Shown piece by piece: positions 25,799 through 34,721 of a DNA stretch of 48,276 nucleotides. Below the pieces are notes generated by a model, which did no database searches, was not told the origin of the DNA, and saw only the letters and a list, made by a program, of their open reading frames with translations. The stretch spans positions 1 to 48,276 of the forward strand of contig WHTZ01000049.1 of assembly GCA_009377495.1 (NCBI GenBank). Direction: 5' to 3'. This stretch comes from Luteitalea sp. GTDB lineage: Bacteria > Acidobacteriota > Vicinamibacteria > Vicinamibacterales > Vicinamibacteraceae. The position numbers and the translations under genes are program-made. Every line of letters begins with the position of its first letter. Within the stretch, counting starts at the first letter, position 1.

Positions 25799-28276
25799 GT
25801 GTTACAGAACGACATTCGGTTCGCGTGGCGTGGGATCAGAAGAAACCCGGCGTTCGCAGCGCTGATCATCGCCACGATGGCGCTCGGCATCGGGGCCAGC
25901 ACGACAATGTTCAGCGTCATCCACGCGGTGTTCTTCAGGCCACTGCCGTTTCCCAATCAAGACCGTTTGGTGACCTTGTGGGAGAGCGACCCCGAGCGAG
26001 GCGTCACTCGGCGGAGGGTCAGCGGCTCCAACTTCGTGGATTGGGAAGCGCAGAGCAGCGTCTTCGAAGCCATGGGTGTGCTGCCGAACTGGAACGGACC
26101 GAGCTGGACGTTCAACGCAAGCTGGACGTTCAACGTCGTTGGCAGAAACAGCATGGAACGCGTCGAGGGTATCTATGCGTCATCGGGGTTCTTCCGGGTC
26201 ATGGGCATTCAGCCGATCCTCGGTCGGGCCTTGGCAGATCGAGATGACCTGCGCGAGGGCGAGCGCAACGCGGTCATCAGCCATTCGTATTGGCAGCAGC
26301 AGTTCGGCGGCGACCCGATGGTATTGGGAAGGACGATCGAAGTCGACACGTTCGGGGGAGGACCGTTCACGGTCATCGGCGTGATGCCAGCCGGCTTCGA
26401 CTTCCCGCGCGGAGCGAAGATCTGGTTGTCACTCGGGGACTGGGGTGCCGGGCCGCTACCGCCTCCCGATACCGCGGATCGAGGCTTGCCCTGGTACACG
26501 GTCTTCGCGCGGCTCAAGCCTGGCGTGACACGCGAGCGTGCCGCGAGCGAGCTCACGGCGATCGCTCGACGAGTCTCGGAACGTCATCCGAGCGCATCGC
26601 GCGTGGCGCAGGTGAAGGTCGAGCCCCTGCGCGACAGCCTGGTCGGAACGCATACTCGCGCCCTGTGGACGCTGTTTGGCGCCGCGGGATGCGTACTGCT
26701 GATCGCCTGCGCGAACGTGGCCAATTTGCTGCTCTCTCGCGGCGTGGGACGACGGATGGAGTTGCTGACGCGTATGGCTCTGGGTGCGACGCGATGGCAG
26801 CTTGCACGCCAGTTAACCCTCGAAAGCCTGCTGCTGTGCGGATTGGGCGCGGTCGCCGGGGTGATAGCAGCGTTTGGGACGCAGCGGGGGCTGGCGGGCG
26901 CCCTCGAGAGTCGCCCGCTCATCGCTGACATCAGGATGGACGTTGCCGTGCTCGCGTTCGCGGCACTCCTCACCGTGATCAGTGGCGTGATCTGCGGAGT
27001 GGCACCTCTCGTGGAATGGCGGGCGATGGACTGGCGCGGCCGAGGCCAAACGGAAAGCGCCACGAGCAAGCGGCTGCGCCAGGCGCTGGTCGTGAGCGAG
27101 GTGGCGCTGGCGGTGGTTCTGGTTGCAGGCGCCGGTCTCCTCATCAGGACCGTCGCGAACCTCCGCGCGGTGGACGTCGGCTTCGGAATCGAGCGGATCC
27201 TGACCGTGTCGATGGACGTGACGACAGGACCGCTGCGCGGACACGGCGCGCAGTTCCTGGAGGAGCTAATTCCTCGCGTCGCGGCCCTGCCCGGTGTGCG
27301 AAGCGTCGGGGCGTCCACCCAGACGCCACTCAATGGAGGGCCCGCGGAGCAGGCGATTACCAGGGAAGATCGCCCACCGCTGCCGGCAGCCCAGTCACCG
27401 CAGGTCGTGCGGACGGCCGTGACCCCAGGTTATTTCAAGACGTTGGGTATTCCGCTCGAGAAAGGGCGGCTCTTCACAGAGTCCGATACAGCCGCCGGTA
27501 GGTTGGTCACAATTTTGAACAGAACGGCAGCCGAGCGGTACTGGCCGGGTGAGGATCCGATCGGGAAGCGGTTCGCCCTTGGCAGCCGCGAGCGATTCGG
27601 GAGCTTCCGCCGTCTGCGCCATCCCGGAGATATCGAGTGGCGCGAGATCGTGGGCGTGGTCGCGGACGTGCGTTCCGCGGGGTTCGCGTCCGGGGTGCAG
27701 CCGGAGATGTACTACACCTATAAGCAGTCTCCCCTGTACGAGCCAATGCTGCTGGTGCGAACCGAGAACAACCCGGACCGACTGGCGTCAGCTGTCCGGC
27801 GGGAGATCGCCGCAGTCAACAGGAGTGCCGTCGTCACTCGCGTCCGCACCATGGAGCAGGTCGCGAGAGAGTCGCTGGCGGAGCCACGCCTGCGGGCGGC
27901 CCTTGTCGGCCTGTTCTCTGCACTCGCCTTGGGGCTGGGGATGCTCGGCGTCTACGCCATCACGTCGTACACGGTCAGGCAACGAACCACGGAGATCGCC
28001 ATTCGCATGGCGCTCGGAGCTGAGCACAGCCACGTGTCGCGGATGATCCTGGGGCAGGCTTTGCGGCTGACGAGCGCCGGAATCGTGCTGGGACTCGCGG
28101 TGTCGTTGGTGGCCGTGCGCTCGATCGTAACCCTCCTGTTCGGCGTGCAGCCGCTCGACGTGTTGACGCTCGGGGGAACCTGCCTGCTGCTGCTGGGCAT
28201 GTCGGCTCTGGCGAGCTACGCGCCGACCCGCCGGGCAACTCGGGTGAATCCCGCCACGGCCTTGCGGAACGTGTAA
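25799..28276 (+). CDS. ADOP/MacB-like ABC transporter permease, full length
   Basis: This permease is about 825 aa long. GTG 25799 was chosen as start because GGAG stands 7 nt before it; a TTG at 25772 overlaps the previous gene. Order: N-terminal TM (AALIIATMALGIGASTTMF), first MacB periplasmic domain (about 45-270), central FtsX block (LLIACANVANLLLSRGVGRRM), second periplasmic domain (about 430-690), and C-terminal FtsX block (ALGLGMLGVYAITSY to the end, with TRRATRVNPATALR). ADOP permeases are presumed to act with a separate MacB-type ATPase in macrolide, lipid or peptide export. No ATPase gene is near. Compare the truncated copy at 16957. Confidence 0.9.
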   Translation: MLQNDIRFAWRGIRRNPAFAALIIATMALGIGASTTMFSVIHAVFFRPLPFPNQDRLVTLWESDPERGVTRRRVSGSNFVDWEAQSSVFEAMGVLPNWNGPSWTFNASWTFNVVGRNSMERVEGIYASSGFFRVMGIQPILGRALADRDDLREGERNAVISHSYWQQQFGGDPMVLGRTIEVDTFGGGPFTVIGVMPAGFDFPRGAKIWLSLGDWGAGPLPPPDTADRGLPWYTVFARLKPGVTRERAASELTAIARRVSERHPSASRVAQVKVEPLRDSLVGTHTRALWTLFGAAGCVLLIACANVANLLLSRGVGRRMELLTRMALGATRWQLARQLTLESLLLCGLGAVAGVIAAFGTQRGLAGALESRPLIADIRMDVAVLAFAALLTVISGVICGVAPLVEWRAMDWRGRGQTESATSKRLRQALVVSEVALAVVLVAGAGLLIRTVANLRAVDVGFGIERILTVSMDVTTGPLRGHGAQFLEELIPRVAALPGVRSVGASTQTPLNGGPAEQAITREDRPPLPAAQSPQVVRTAVTPGYFKTLGIPLEKGRLFTESDTAAGRLVTILNRTAAERYWPGEDPIGKRFALGSRERFGSFRRLRHPGDIEWREIVGVVADVRSAGFASGVQPEMYYTYKQSPLYEPMLLVRTENNPDRLASAVRREIAAVNRSAVVTRVRTMEQVARESLAEPRLRAALVGLFSALALGLGMLGVYAITSYTVRQRTTEIAIRMALGAEHSHVSRMILGQALRLTSAGIVLGLAVSLVAVRSIVTLLFGVQPLDVLTLGGTCLLLLGMSALASYAPTRRATRVNPATALRNV

Positions 28277-28294
28277 TCCACGCACCAATCTCGA

Positions 28295-30835
28295 TCAACC
28301 AGTGCCGCGCCTTGTTGCGCGAGCGGCGTCCGGGTCGAATCGTCGGCTCATCATCACGGCAATCGCTGCCGCAATGAAGATGGTCGAATAGGTTCCGCTG
28401 ACAATGCCAACCAGCATCGTGAAGGCGAACCCATGCAACACCTCACCGCCGAAGATGAACAATGCCACGGCCGCCATGAACGTCGTCCCGGCCGTGATCA
28501 CCGTCCGCCCAAGCGTTTGGTTGACGGCGTTGTTGACGACCGATTCGAGCGTATCTCGGCGCATCGTCCGGACATTCTCGCGGACGCGATCGAACATGAC
28601 AATCGTGTCGTTCACGGAATAGCCGGTGATCGTCAGAATTGCCGCCACGACATTGAGCGAGAGGTCGTAGCCACACAGGCTCAGGAACGACAGCGTGACG
28701 AAGATGTCATGAAGCGTCGCGGCGATCGCGCCGACGGCAAAGCTCGGGCGGAATCGCAACGCGATGTAGAGCGTGATGCCCATAATAGAGGCTGCCGTCG
28801 CGTACAGGCCTTTGCGCTGCAGGTCGGCTCCCATGGTGGGCCCCACGAGCTCGGTGCCAACCACCTCGAACCGGGGCACATCAGTCGTCTGAAGGGCGGC
28901 GACGACCCGATTCACCTCCTCCTCGAGAATCGTGCCTTCTGTTGCGTCCTCAACCTGTGGAAGCCGAATCAGCAAGGTGTTCTCAGCCGACTCACCGTAC
29001 CGCTGAACCACCTCCTCACCCGGGATTGCGTTGTGAATCAGCCCCTCGGACACGGCCTCCCTGAACTTGACGATCACGATGGTCCCGCCCGAGAAATCGA
29101 TGCCAAGCGGGAGGCCTCCCCGGCTCACCATGAGGCTGACGCCCGCCAGGATCACCACGATTGATAGTGCCAGCGCGTGTCGGCGCCATCTGATGAAGTC
29201 ATACTGTGGTGCCTTGAAAATCTGGACGGTTCCGATGCTCAACCGTGCAGCGCCACGTCGCGACAGCGTTGCCTCGAAGATCGTGCGTGACACCAGTACC
29301 GCCGTGAACACGTTGGCGAGCAAACCGATCGTCAGCGTCGTGGCGAAGCCGCGGATGGGCCCTGTGCCGAACTGAAACAAGAAGGCGGCGGCAATCAGCG
29401 AGGCGATGTGCGTATCGAGAATGGTGAGGAACACGCGATCGAACCCTGCAGCCACGGCGGCCTTGATGCCCTTGGTCGTTCTCAGCTCTTCTTTGATGCG
29501 CTCGAAAATCAGCACGTTCGAATCGACGCCCATCCCGATTGTGAGGATCAGCCCGGCGATGCCTGGGAGCGTCAAGGCGCCCCCGAGATACGCCAGAGCC
29601 CCAAGCAGCAGGAGGAGGTTGACCACGACCGAGACCAGCGCGTTGATCCCCGCCCGCTGGTAGTACGCGAGCATGAAGACGGCGATCAGCGCCATTCCCG
29701 CGAGCGAGGCCACAATGCCGGCTTGGATGGATTCGCTCCCGAGCGTCGGCCCCACATACCGCCCACCCAAATAGGTCATGGAAGCGGGCAGCGCGCCCGT
29801 ACGAAGGACCAACGCGAGATCAACGGCTTGCTGTTGCGTGAAGCTTCCCCGAATATAGCCTTCTCCCCCGGGGATGCGGTTTTCGATCTCTGGCGCCGAC
29901 TGCACGCGTCCATCCAAGAGGATGGCGAGGTAGCGCCCGACATTCTGGCCAGTGAGGTGCGCGAACCGTCTCGCTCCCTCGGGAGTCAGCGAAAATCCCA
30001 CGGCCGGCTGATTGTGCTCATCACGTATCGCCCGTGCGTTTCGGAGATCGCCTCCCGTCAAGGCAGCTGCGCTCCGGACCAGGTAATACGAGCTCGAGCC
30101 GCTGGTCGCCGAATCCTGAACATCGATTGCCACCTCGGTGTTCGGCGGCACCACACCCCCGATGGCCTCGAGCAGCGCCTCGCGGGTTGGAGCAGGACCT
30201 CGCTCGACGAGCTTCCATTCGAGCCGGGCCGTCTCGCCAAGGATTTCTCTCGCGCGCTCGACATCCGTCATCCCCGGCAGTTGCACGAGGATTTGATCCC
30301 TGGCAGCGCCCTGGACGGCGATGAGCGGTTCCGCGACTCCAAGCTCGTTCACACGCCGTTCGACGGTTTGCCTCGCCTGCGTGACGGTGTCTTCGCGTAG
30401 GGTCGCAAGAGCCGTTGGATTGATCGTGAATGTGTACGTTTCACCGACTCCAGGCTCGCGGTCGAAGTTGCCGGCCAGCTCACCCGACACTTGCCGGAGT
30501 ACCTTGTCCCGCGCGCTGTTCACGTTATGCACACGAAACTGGCGGGGGTTGAGTACCTCTATGGCACCTGTCTCCACGCCATGCTGATGCAGGGCTTCAT
30601 CCAACCGGGCAGCCGTGGCTCGTGTTTCGGCGAGTACCGCGTCATCGGTATTCACTCGCAACACGAAGTGCACGCCGCCCTCGAGGTCGAGCCCGAGCCG
30701 TAGCCGTTTTTGTAGGATGAAGTCGGGACCCTTCATGCCGAGCTTCTCGGCGACGAGCGGATACCAAGCGAAGATAGAAACCGCGAACGTCACCGCAAAA
30801 ATGCCGACAACCTTCCAGCGTAGTCTGCTGTTCAT
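28295..30835 (-). CDS. secDF: Fused protein translocase subunit SecDF
   Basis: This 846-aa membrane protein joins SecD and SecF in one chain. The start is ATG 30835 after GGGAGGAG. The SecD part has a first TM helix, the large periplasmic region with LGLDLEGGVHFVL and GRYLAILLDGRVQSAPEI, then six TM helices with SVVVNLLLLLGAL and GMGVDSNVLIFERIKEE. The SecF part follows from about residue 540, with LPLGIDFSGGTIV and TGYSVNDTIVMFDRVREN. SecDF uses the proton gradient to pull exported proteins through SecYEG. No yajC gene is nearby. The gene converges on the ADOP permease operon. Confidence 0.95.
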   Translation of the reverse strand: MNSRLRWKVVGIFAVTFAVSIFAWYPLVAEKLGMKGPDFILQKRLRLGLDLEGGVHFVLRVNTDDAVLAETRATAARLDEALHQHGVETGAIEVLNPRQFRVHNVNSARDKVLRQVSGELAGNFDREPGVGETYTFTINPTALATLREDTVTQARQTVERRVNELGVAEPLIAVQGAARDQILVQLPGMTDVERAREILGETARLEWKLVERGPAPTREALLEAIGGVVPPNTEVAIDVQDSATSGSSSYYLVRSAAALTGGDLRNARAIRDEHNQPAVGFSLTPEGARRFAHLTGQNVGRYLAILLDGRVQSAPEIENRIPGGEGYIRGSFTQQQAVDLALVLRTGALPASMTYLGGRYVGPTLGSESIQAGIVASLAGMALIAVFMLAYYQRAGINALVSVVVNLLLLLGALAYLGGALTLPGIAGLILTIGMGVDSNVLIFERIKEELRTTKGIKAAVAAGFDRVFLTILDTHIASLIAAAFLFQFGTGPIRGFATTLTIGLLANVFTAVLVSRTIFEATLSRRGAARLSIGTVQIFKAPQYDFIRWRRHALALSIVVILAGVSLMVSRGGLPLGIDFSGGTIVIVKFREAVSEGLIHNAIPGEEVVQRYGESAENTLLIRLPQVEDATEGTILEEEVNRVVAALQTTDVPRFEVVGTELVGPTMGADLQRKGLYATAASIMGITLYIALRFRPSFAVGAIAATLHDIFVTLSFLSLCGYDLSLNVVAAILTITGYSVNDTIVMFDRVRENVRTMRRDTLESVVNNAVNQTLGRTVITAGTTFMAAVALFIFGGEVLHGFAFTMLVGIVSGTYSTIFIAAAIAVMMSRRFDPDAARATRRGTG

Positions 30836-30896
30836 AGACTCCTCCCAACTGCACGAAGACACACCACGACTGATGGAATTCGAGCGCCGGTGAAAA

Positions 30897-31226
30897 TCAG
30901 ATCAGCAGGGGAAACGTACGGAACTGAGGCGTGATGTGAAGGCCTGAACGAGCCTGCAAACTGGATTCAGCGTTGTGCGAGGGGTGCGCCCTTGGTAGCC
31001 AGATCCCGTATGCGATCAAGGCGCCGGGCGCGCGGAGCTGCGAAGCCGACACCGCGCCGGCCAGTATGTGCAGCGCGGCATCAGCCGCATGACTTGGCGG
31101 GTCGGTGTGCGCGCCTGAACATGTACGGGCCAGTGCGGTCTCGGCCTCCGCATGGACGCCAGCCTGTTGCGCGGAGACCGCAAGTGCAACAACAGTCGCG
31201 AGGATGAGCGCAATCACACACCGCAC
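30897..31226 (-). CDS. Small secreted hypothetical protein
   Basis: This 109-aa open frame begins MRCVIALILATVVALAVSAQ, a clear signal-peptide shape, followed by PPSHAADAALHILAGAVSA and PLLI at the end. Codon usage is moderately G/C-ending. No strong SD is seen. It lies 61 nt upstream of secDF on the same strand. I do not recognise it. It may be a real small exported protein or a spurious frame. Confidence 0.4.
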   Translation of the reverse strand: MRCVIALILATVVALAVSAQQAGVHAEAETALARTCSGAHTDPPSHAADAALHILAGAVSASQLRAPGALIAYGIWLPRAHPSHNAESSLQARSGLHITPQFRTFPLLI

Positions 31227-31372
31227 AGCGGCATTCTGAAGGCCGCGCGACGTGCCGTCAAGGGACCCTTGCCAGGAGTAAGGCGTGTTATGGTCGCCCG
31301 TGCCGGGCGCAGGGCGGATGCGACCGTTCGGGATGCTGGCCTGGTCGGGCTCGGTGCTCGCGGGTTGAGGTC

Positions 31373-32194
31373 ATGATCAATTGGCTGCAATCGATCGACC
31401 CGGTGGGTCAGGCGCTCATCGGTGGGCTCTTCACCTGGAGTGTCACCGCCCTGGGCGCGGCCCTCGTGCTCGTGACCCGGCGTCTCCCGGCTGGTCTGCT
31501 CGACGTCATGCTCGGCTTCGCCGCGGGCGTGATGATTGCCGCCAGCGTCTGGTCTCTTCTGCTACCCGCCATCGAGCTGGCCGAGCAGCTCGGTTACGCG
31601 GCGTGGCTGCCGGCCGCGCTGGGCTTTCTCGCCGGGGGGCTGTTCCTGCGTCTCGTCGATCAGCTCCTGCCGCACCTCCACCCCGGGCTCGCCGTCAGCG
31701 CCGCCGAGGGCGTTCGCACCGGCTGGCAGCGCGCCACCCTCTTGGTGCTGGCCATCACGCTCCACAACGTGCCGGAAGGCTTGGCCATTGGCGTCGCCTT
31801 CGGGGCCGCCGCTGATGGTGGCGCTGGCACGGGCGGGAGCACATTGGCCGGCGCGATCGCCCTGACGATTGGCATCGGGCTGCAGAACTTTCCTGAAGGC
31901 ACGGCGGTCTCGCTCCCACTCCGGCGGGAGGGCATGTCGATTCCGAAGAGCCTCTGGTACGGACAGCTCTCAGCAGTGATTGAGCCAATCGCCGCGGTAG
32001 CTGGGGTGCTTGCCGTCCTGACGGTGCGTTCGCTGCTCCCATTCGCGCTGGCATTTGCCGCCGGTGCCATGATCTACGTTGTCATCGAGGAGCTCATCCC
32101 CGAATCACAACAGGGAGGCCATGGCGACGCCGCCACTGTCGCCACGCTGGTCGGCTTCGTGATCATGATGGTGCTCGACGTGGCCTTGGCGTGA
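31373..32194 (+). CDS. ZIP-family metal transporter
   Basis: This 273-aa membrane protein of the ZIP family imports divalent metals such as Zn2+. The metal-site helices are present: TLHNVPEGLAIGVAF in TM4 and GLQNFPEGTAVSLP in TM5, with the conserved His, Asn, Pro and Glu. Seven to eight TM segments fill the sequence, and the loop after TM3 carries LLPHLHPG. It is similar to the GufA/ZIP5-like branch. ATG 31373 is preceded by a weak GAGG. No regulatory element was recognised upstream. Confidence 0.9.
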   Translation: MINWLQSIDPVGQALIGGLFTWSVTALGAALVLVTRRLPAGLLDVMLGFAAGVMIAASVWSLLLPAIELAEQLGYAAWLPAALGFLAGGLFLRLVDQLLPHLHPGLAVSAAEGVRTGWQRATLLVLAITLHNVPEGLAIGVAFGAAADGGAGTGGSTLAGAIALTIGIGLQNFPEGTAVSLPLRREGMSIPKSLWYGQLSAVIEPIAAVAGVLAVLTVRSLLPFALAFAAGAMIYVVIEELIPESQQGGHGDAATVATLVGFVIMMVLDVALA

Positions 32195-32301
32195 GCTAGT
32201 GTCCGCGATCATCACCTCCGGATAGTCTCGACTTCGATTACCTTATAGTCGCGGGGAGCGGTGGCGAACCGTGGTCGCCGTGCGCCGACGGAAGGCCGAA
32301 G

Positions 32302-33087
32302 ATGGCGGGGAATCGACACGATACCGCGTGCGGCGGCTCGGCGGCAGTGGGTGGGCGTCAGCCAGGCGTCGCGCGCCGCGTCACGTGGACGATCTTTTCT
32401 TGCGCGGTCGTGGAGTGCCTGATCCTCGGTCTCGCGGTCTGGCCGGCAGGCGTGCTATGGACGACGATGGCGCACCACACGGCGGGGCTTGGCATCCTTC
32501 GACCGGCGGTCCTCGGTGCGGCTCTCGTCCCCGTCTACGTCCTGTTCGCGGTTGCGCTGATGACGTGCTCGGCGCTCGCCACACGGCTCCTGGGATGGCG
32601 CGTGGAGGCGGGCGTGGACACACGTCTCACGGATTTCGACTGGCCACTACTCGACTGGGTTCGGCAGATGGTGCTGACGCACGTGGTGCGCGTCCTGGCG
32701 GGCACGCTGCTGCGGGCCACGCCGCTGTGGACGTTCTACCTTCGCATGAGCGGCGCGCGCCTGGGTCGAGGCGTGTACGTCAACAGCCTGGCCGTGAGCG
32801 ACCACCACTTGCTCGATTTCGGCGACCATGTCGTGATTGGGGGTTCCGCGCACATCTCCGGCCACACGGTCGAGAGCGGGCGTCTCCGCACCGCGCGCAT
32901 TCGGCTCGGCGATCGCGTCGTGGTCGGCACAGGGAGCGTTGTGGGCATCGGCGTCGAGGTTGGATCCGGTTGTCAGATCGGCGCGCTCACGTTCGTGCCG
33001 AAGTTCACCAAGCTCCCAGCGAACACCGCCTACGTGGGTGTCCCCCTGCAGGTCCGTCAGCAGCCGAATTCCAAGGTCACGTCCTAA
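32302..33087 (+). CDS. Membrane protein with a hexapeptide-repeat acyltransferase-like domain
   Basis: This 261-aa product has two N-terminal TM helices (TIFSCAVVECLILGLAVWPAG; AALVPVYVLFAVALMTCSAL) followed by a left-handed beta-helix of hexapeptide repeats from about residue 150: GRGVYVNSL, DHVVIGGSAHISG, IRLGDRVVVGTGSVVGIGV and ALTFVPKF. It resembles the C-terminal acyltransferase-like part of Pls-type NRPS-related proteins. The stop is 27 nt before pdxJ, so they probably share a transcript, though their functions seem unrelated. The acceptor and donor are unknown. Confidence 0.75.
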   Translation: MAGNRHDTACGGSAAVGGRQPGVARRVTWTIFSCAVVECLILGLAVWPAGVLWTTMAHHTAGLGILRPAVLGAALVPVYVLFAVALMTCSALATRLLGWRVEAGVDTRLTDFDWPLLDWVRQMVLTHVVRVLAGTLLRATPLWTFYLRMSGARLGRGVYVNSLAVSDHHLLDFGDHVVIGGSAHISGHTVESGRLRTARIRLGDRVVVGTGSVVGIGVEVGSGCQIGALTFVPKFTKLPANTAYVGVPLQVRQQPNSKVTS

Positions 33088-33114
33088 GACAGATCCGACC
33101 GACCCGGATGGTCC

Positions 33115-33849
33115 ATGGTCCGACTGAGCGTCAATGTCAACAAGGTGGCGACCCTGCGCAACTCGCGCGGTGGCGACGTGCCGAGCGTCGTCGAAGCCGT
33201 TCGCGTCTGTCTCGACGCGGGCGCGGCCGGCATCACGGTGCATCCACGCGCCGACGCGCGCCACATCACCTTCCGTGACGTTCGCGACATCGCTGCGGAG
33301 TTGGCGCGGTCTCGTGACGACCGGGTCGAGCTCAACATCGAGGGGGACGCGAGGCCGGATTTGATGGCGCTCGTGCATGAGGTCAAACCCGACCAGTGCA
33401 CTTTGGTGCCAGTCTTGGTGGGGGAGCGGACGAGTCAAGGCGGCTGGCCGGCAGAGACACCGGTGGTCGAGCTGCGGCGCACGATCGAGGAGCTTCGAGA
33501 AGCTCGCATCCGGGTGAGCCTGTTCATCGACGCTGACCTGGAGGCCGTTCGATGGGCGGCGTCGCTACGCCCCGACCGGGTCGAGCTCTTCACCGAGCCC
33601 TACGCTCGGGCGTTCAACGAGAGCTCCGATGAGGGTGAGCGCAGTTTCCAGCACTTTGCGAAGGTGGCCACAGTTGCACACGACCTGGGCCTCGGTGTGA
33701 ACGCCGGACACGACCTCGACCACCGAAGCCTCGTGAGGTTTCGCGAGTTGCCGTACCTCGCGGAGGTGTCAATCGGCCATGCGCTCATCAGCCGAGCGTT
33801 GTTTCACGGCCTCGACCGCGTCGTGCGCGAATACCTTGACGTGCTATAG
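33115..33849 (+). CDS. pdxJ: Pyridoxine 5'-phosphate synthase
   Basis: This 244-aa TIM barrel condenses 1-deoxy-D-xylulose 5-phosphate with 3-amino-2-oxopropyl phosphate in DXP-dependent vitamin B6 synthesis. Signatures are LSVNVNKVATLRNSRGG, GITVHPRADARHI, ELNIEGD, and GVNAGHDLDHRSL near the C-terminus. Its NVNK variant at the first loop is the form seen in Bacteroidota and Acidobacteriota as I remember it. It follows the hexapeptide-repeat protein gene closely. Length is normal. Confidence 0.95.
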   Translation: MVRLSVNVNKVATLRNSRGGDVPSVVEAVRVCLDAGAAGITVHPRADARHITFRDVRDIAAELARSRDDRVELNIEGDARPDLMALVHEVKPDQCTLVPVLVGERTSQGGWPAETPVVELRRTIEELREARIRVSLFIDADLEAVRWAASLRPDRVELFTEPYARAFNESSDEGERSFQHFAKVATVAHDLGLGVNAGHDLDHRSLVRFRELPYLAEVSIGHALISRALFHGLDRVVREYLDVL

Positions 33850-34029
33850 AGGGTACAGGCAGCGCGGCGAGGTGACGCCTCAGTGTTCGCCTTCGGCGGG
33901 GGTTGCTTCAGAACCGTTGTACCCGATCGCCCGCAGGTCATCCAGCCGCCGCACGAGCGTTCGGCTCGCGACCGTGGATTCGAACGCGAAGCTCATTCGC
34001 CGCGATGCCAGGTAGCTAGAACCCTTGAG

Positions 34030-34067
34030 GCACCGAAAACTTGACTCTTTGAGTCAAGTTTCGGTGC
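34030..34067. terminator. Long hairpin between convergent genes
   Basis: Arm 34030-34047 (GCACCGAAAACTTGACTC) pairs with 34051-34067 around a TTT loop, giving 17 pairs with one bulged A. It lies between the stops of pdxJ and the convergent 34110 gene, which suits a bidirectional transcription stop. There is no U tract on either side. The 180 nt between pdxJ and the hairpin hold only a short open reading on the minus strand ending LVRRLDDLRAIGYNG, possibly a remnant of a sulfatase-like C-terminus. Confidence 0.6.
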
Positions 34068-34109
34068 GTCGAGTGAGCGTCGGGGGGCGCGGCCGAAGGT
34101 CGTGGCCCG

Positions 34110-34541
34110 CTAGAACTCGAGCGCGAAATCCATCAGCCGCTTCTTGTCCCAGTAGACTTTTCCGAGATACAAGCCGGGTTCGATCTGGCGGATCTCGTCG
34201 CGAACCCACTGAGCGAGAAGCGAGGTGTCGGAGTAATCGAGGACGATGCACTCCTGGTCGTCGAGCCAACTCGGCGCCTTGTAGATCTTGGCGATGATCG
34301 CGTTGAGTCCGAAGGAGAGGATCTTGTTCTTCAGCACCCCGCGCTGTGCATCGAAGACTTTTCCCTGCCAGGCGAAAAGGTTGATGAACCTGGCGATCTC
34401 CGCCGTGTAGGTCGAACCAGGAGCGACGATCGCGGTGCCGTGCGCTTCGCCATCGGGGATTTCCCCCGGGGCGCTGTTGGTGAAGAGTGTATCGAGCTCG
34501 GGTTGTGACATCTGGAGCAGTTGCGGAACATCGTACGGCAT
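34110..34541 (-). CDS. Conserved hypothetical protein, 143 aa
   Basis: The start is ATG 34541 with GGAGAGGGAG upstream. The protein has no signal peptide. It reads as a compact mixed fold: GEIPDGEAHGTAIVAPGS, FINLFAWQGKVFDAQRGVL, FGLNAIIAKIYKAPSWLDD, ECIVLDYSDTSLLAQWVRDE and GLYLGKVYWDKKRLMDFAL. The repeated pattern suggests a lipid- or small-molecule-associated protein widely conserved in soil bacteria, but I cannot name a function. It stands alone between a hairpin and a divergent DUF4097 gene. Confidence 0.75.
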   Translation of the reverse strand: MPYDVPQLLQMSQPELDTLFTNSAPGEIPDGEAHGTAIVAPGSTYTAEIARFINLFAWQGKVFDAQRGVLKNKILSFGLNAIIAKIYKAPSWLDDQECIVLDYSDTSLLAQWVRDEIRQIEPGLYLGKVYWDKKRLMDFALEF

Positions 34542-34721
34542 GTCGACTCCCTCTCCTTGACGGCGGTGCACGACGGGATTGTGAGATGACGTTACTACGA
34601 AAGCTGGAAAACAGGGATGAACCCTTCAGCGTGGCCTCCCGTCTAACAGCGCAGGACAGGGAGCTGCGCGCTTTGGCCGTGGGGCGCGCAGGGCTCGCCA
34701 CAACCTAGGGAGGAAGCCGAG

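Noticed and set aside
29408..30400. Long open frame on the + strand
   Set aside because: It is antisense to secDF, whose protein is strongly conserved; the + product is rich in Arg, His and Gln without motifs.
33880..34030. Short minus-strand frame ending LVRRLDDLRAIGYNG
   Set aside because: It resembles a sulfatase C-terminus but is too short and has no start or RBS; mentioned only as a possible remnant.
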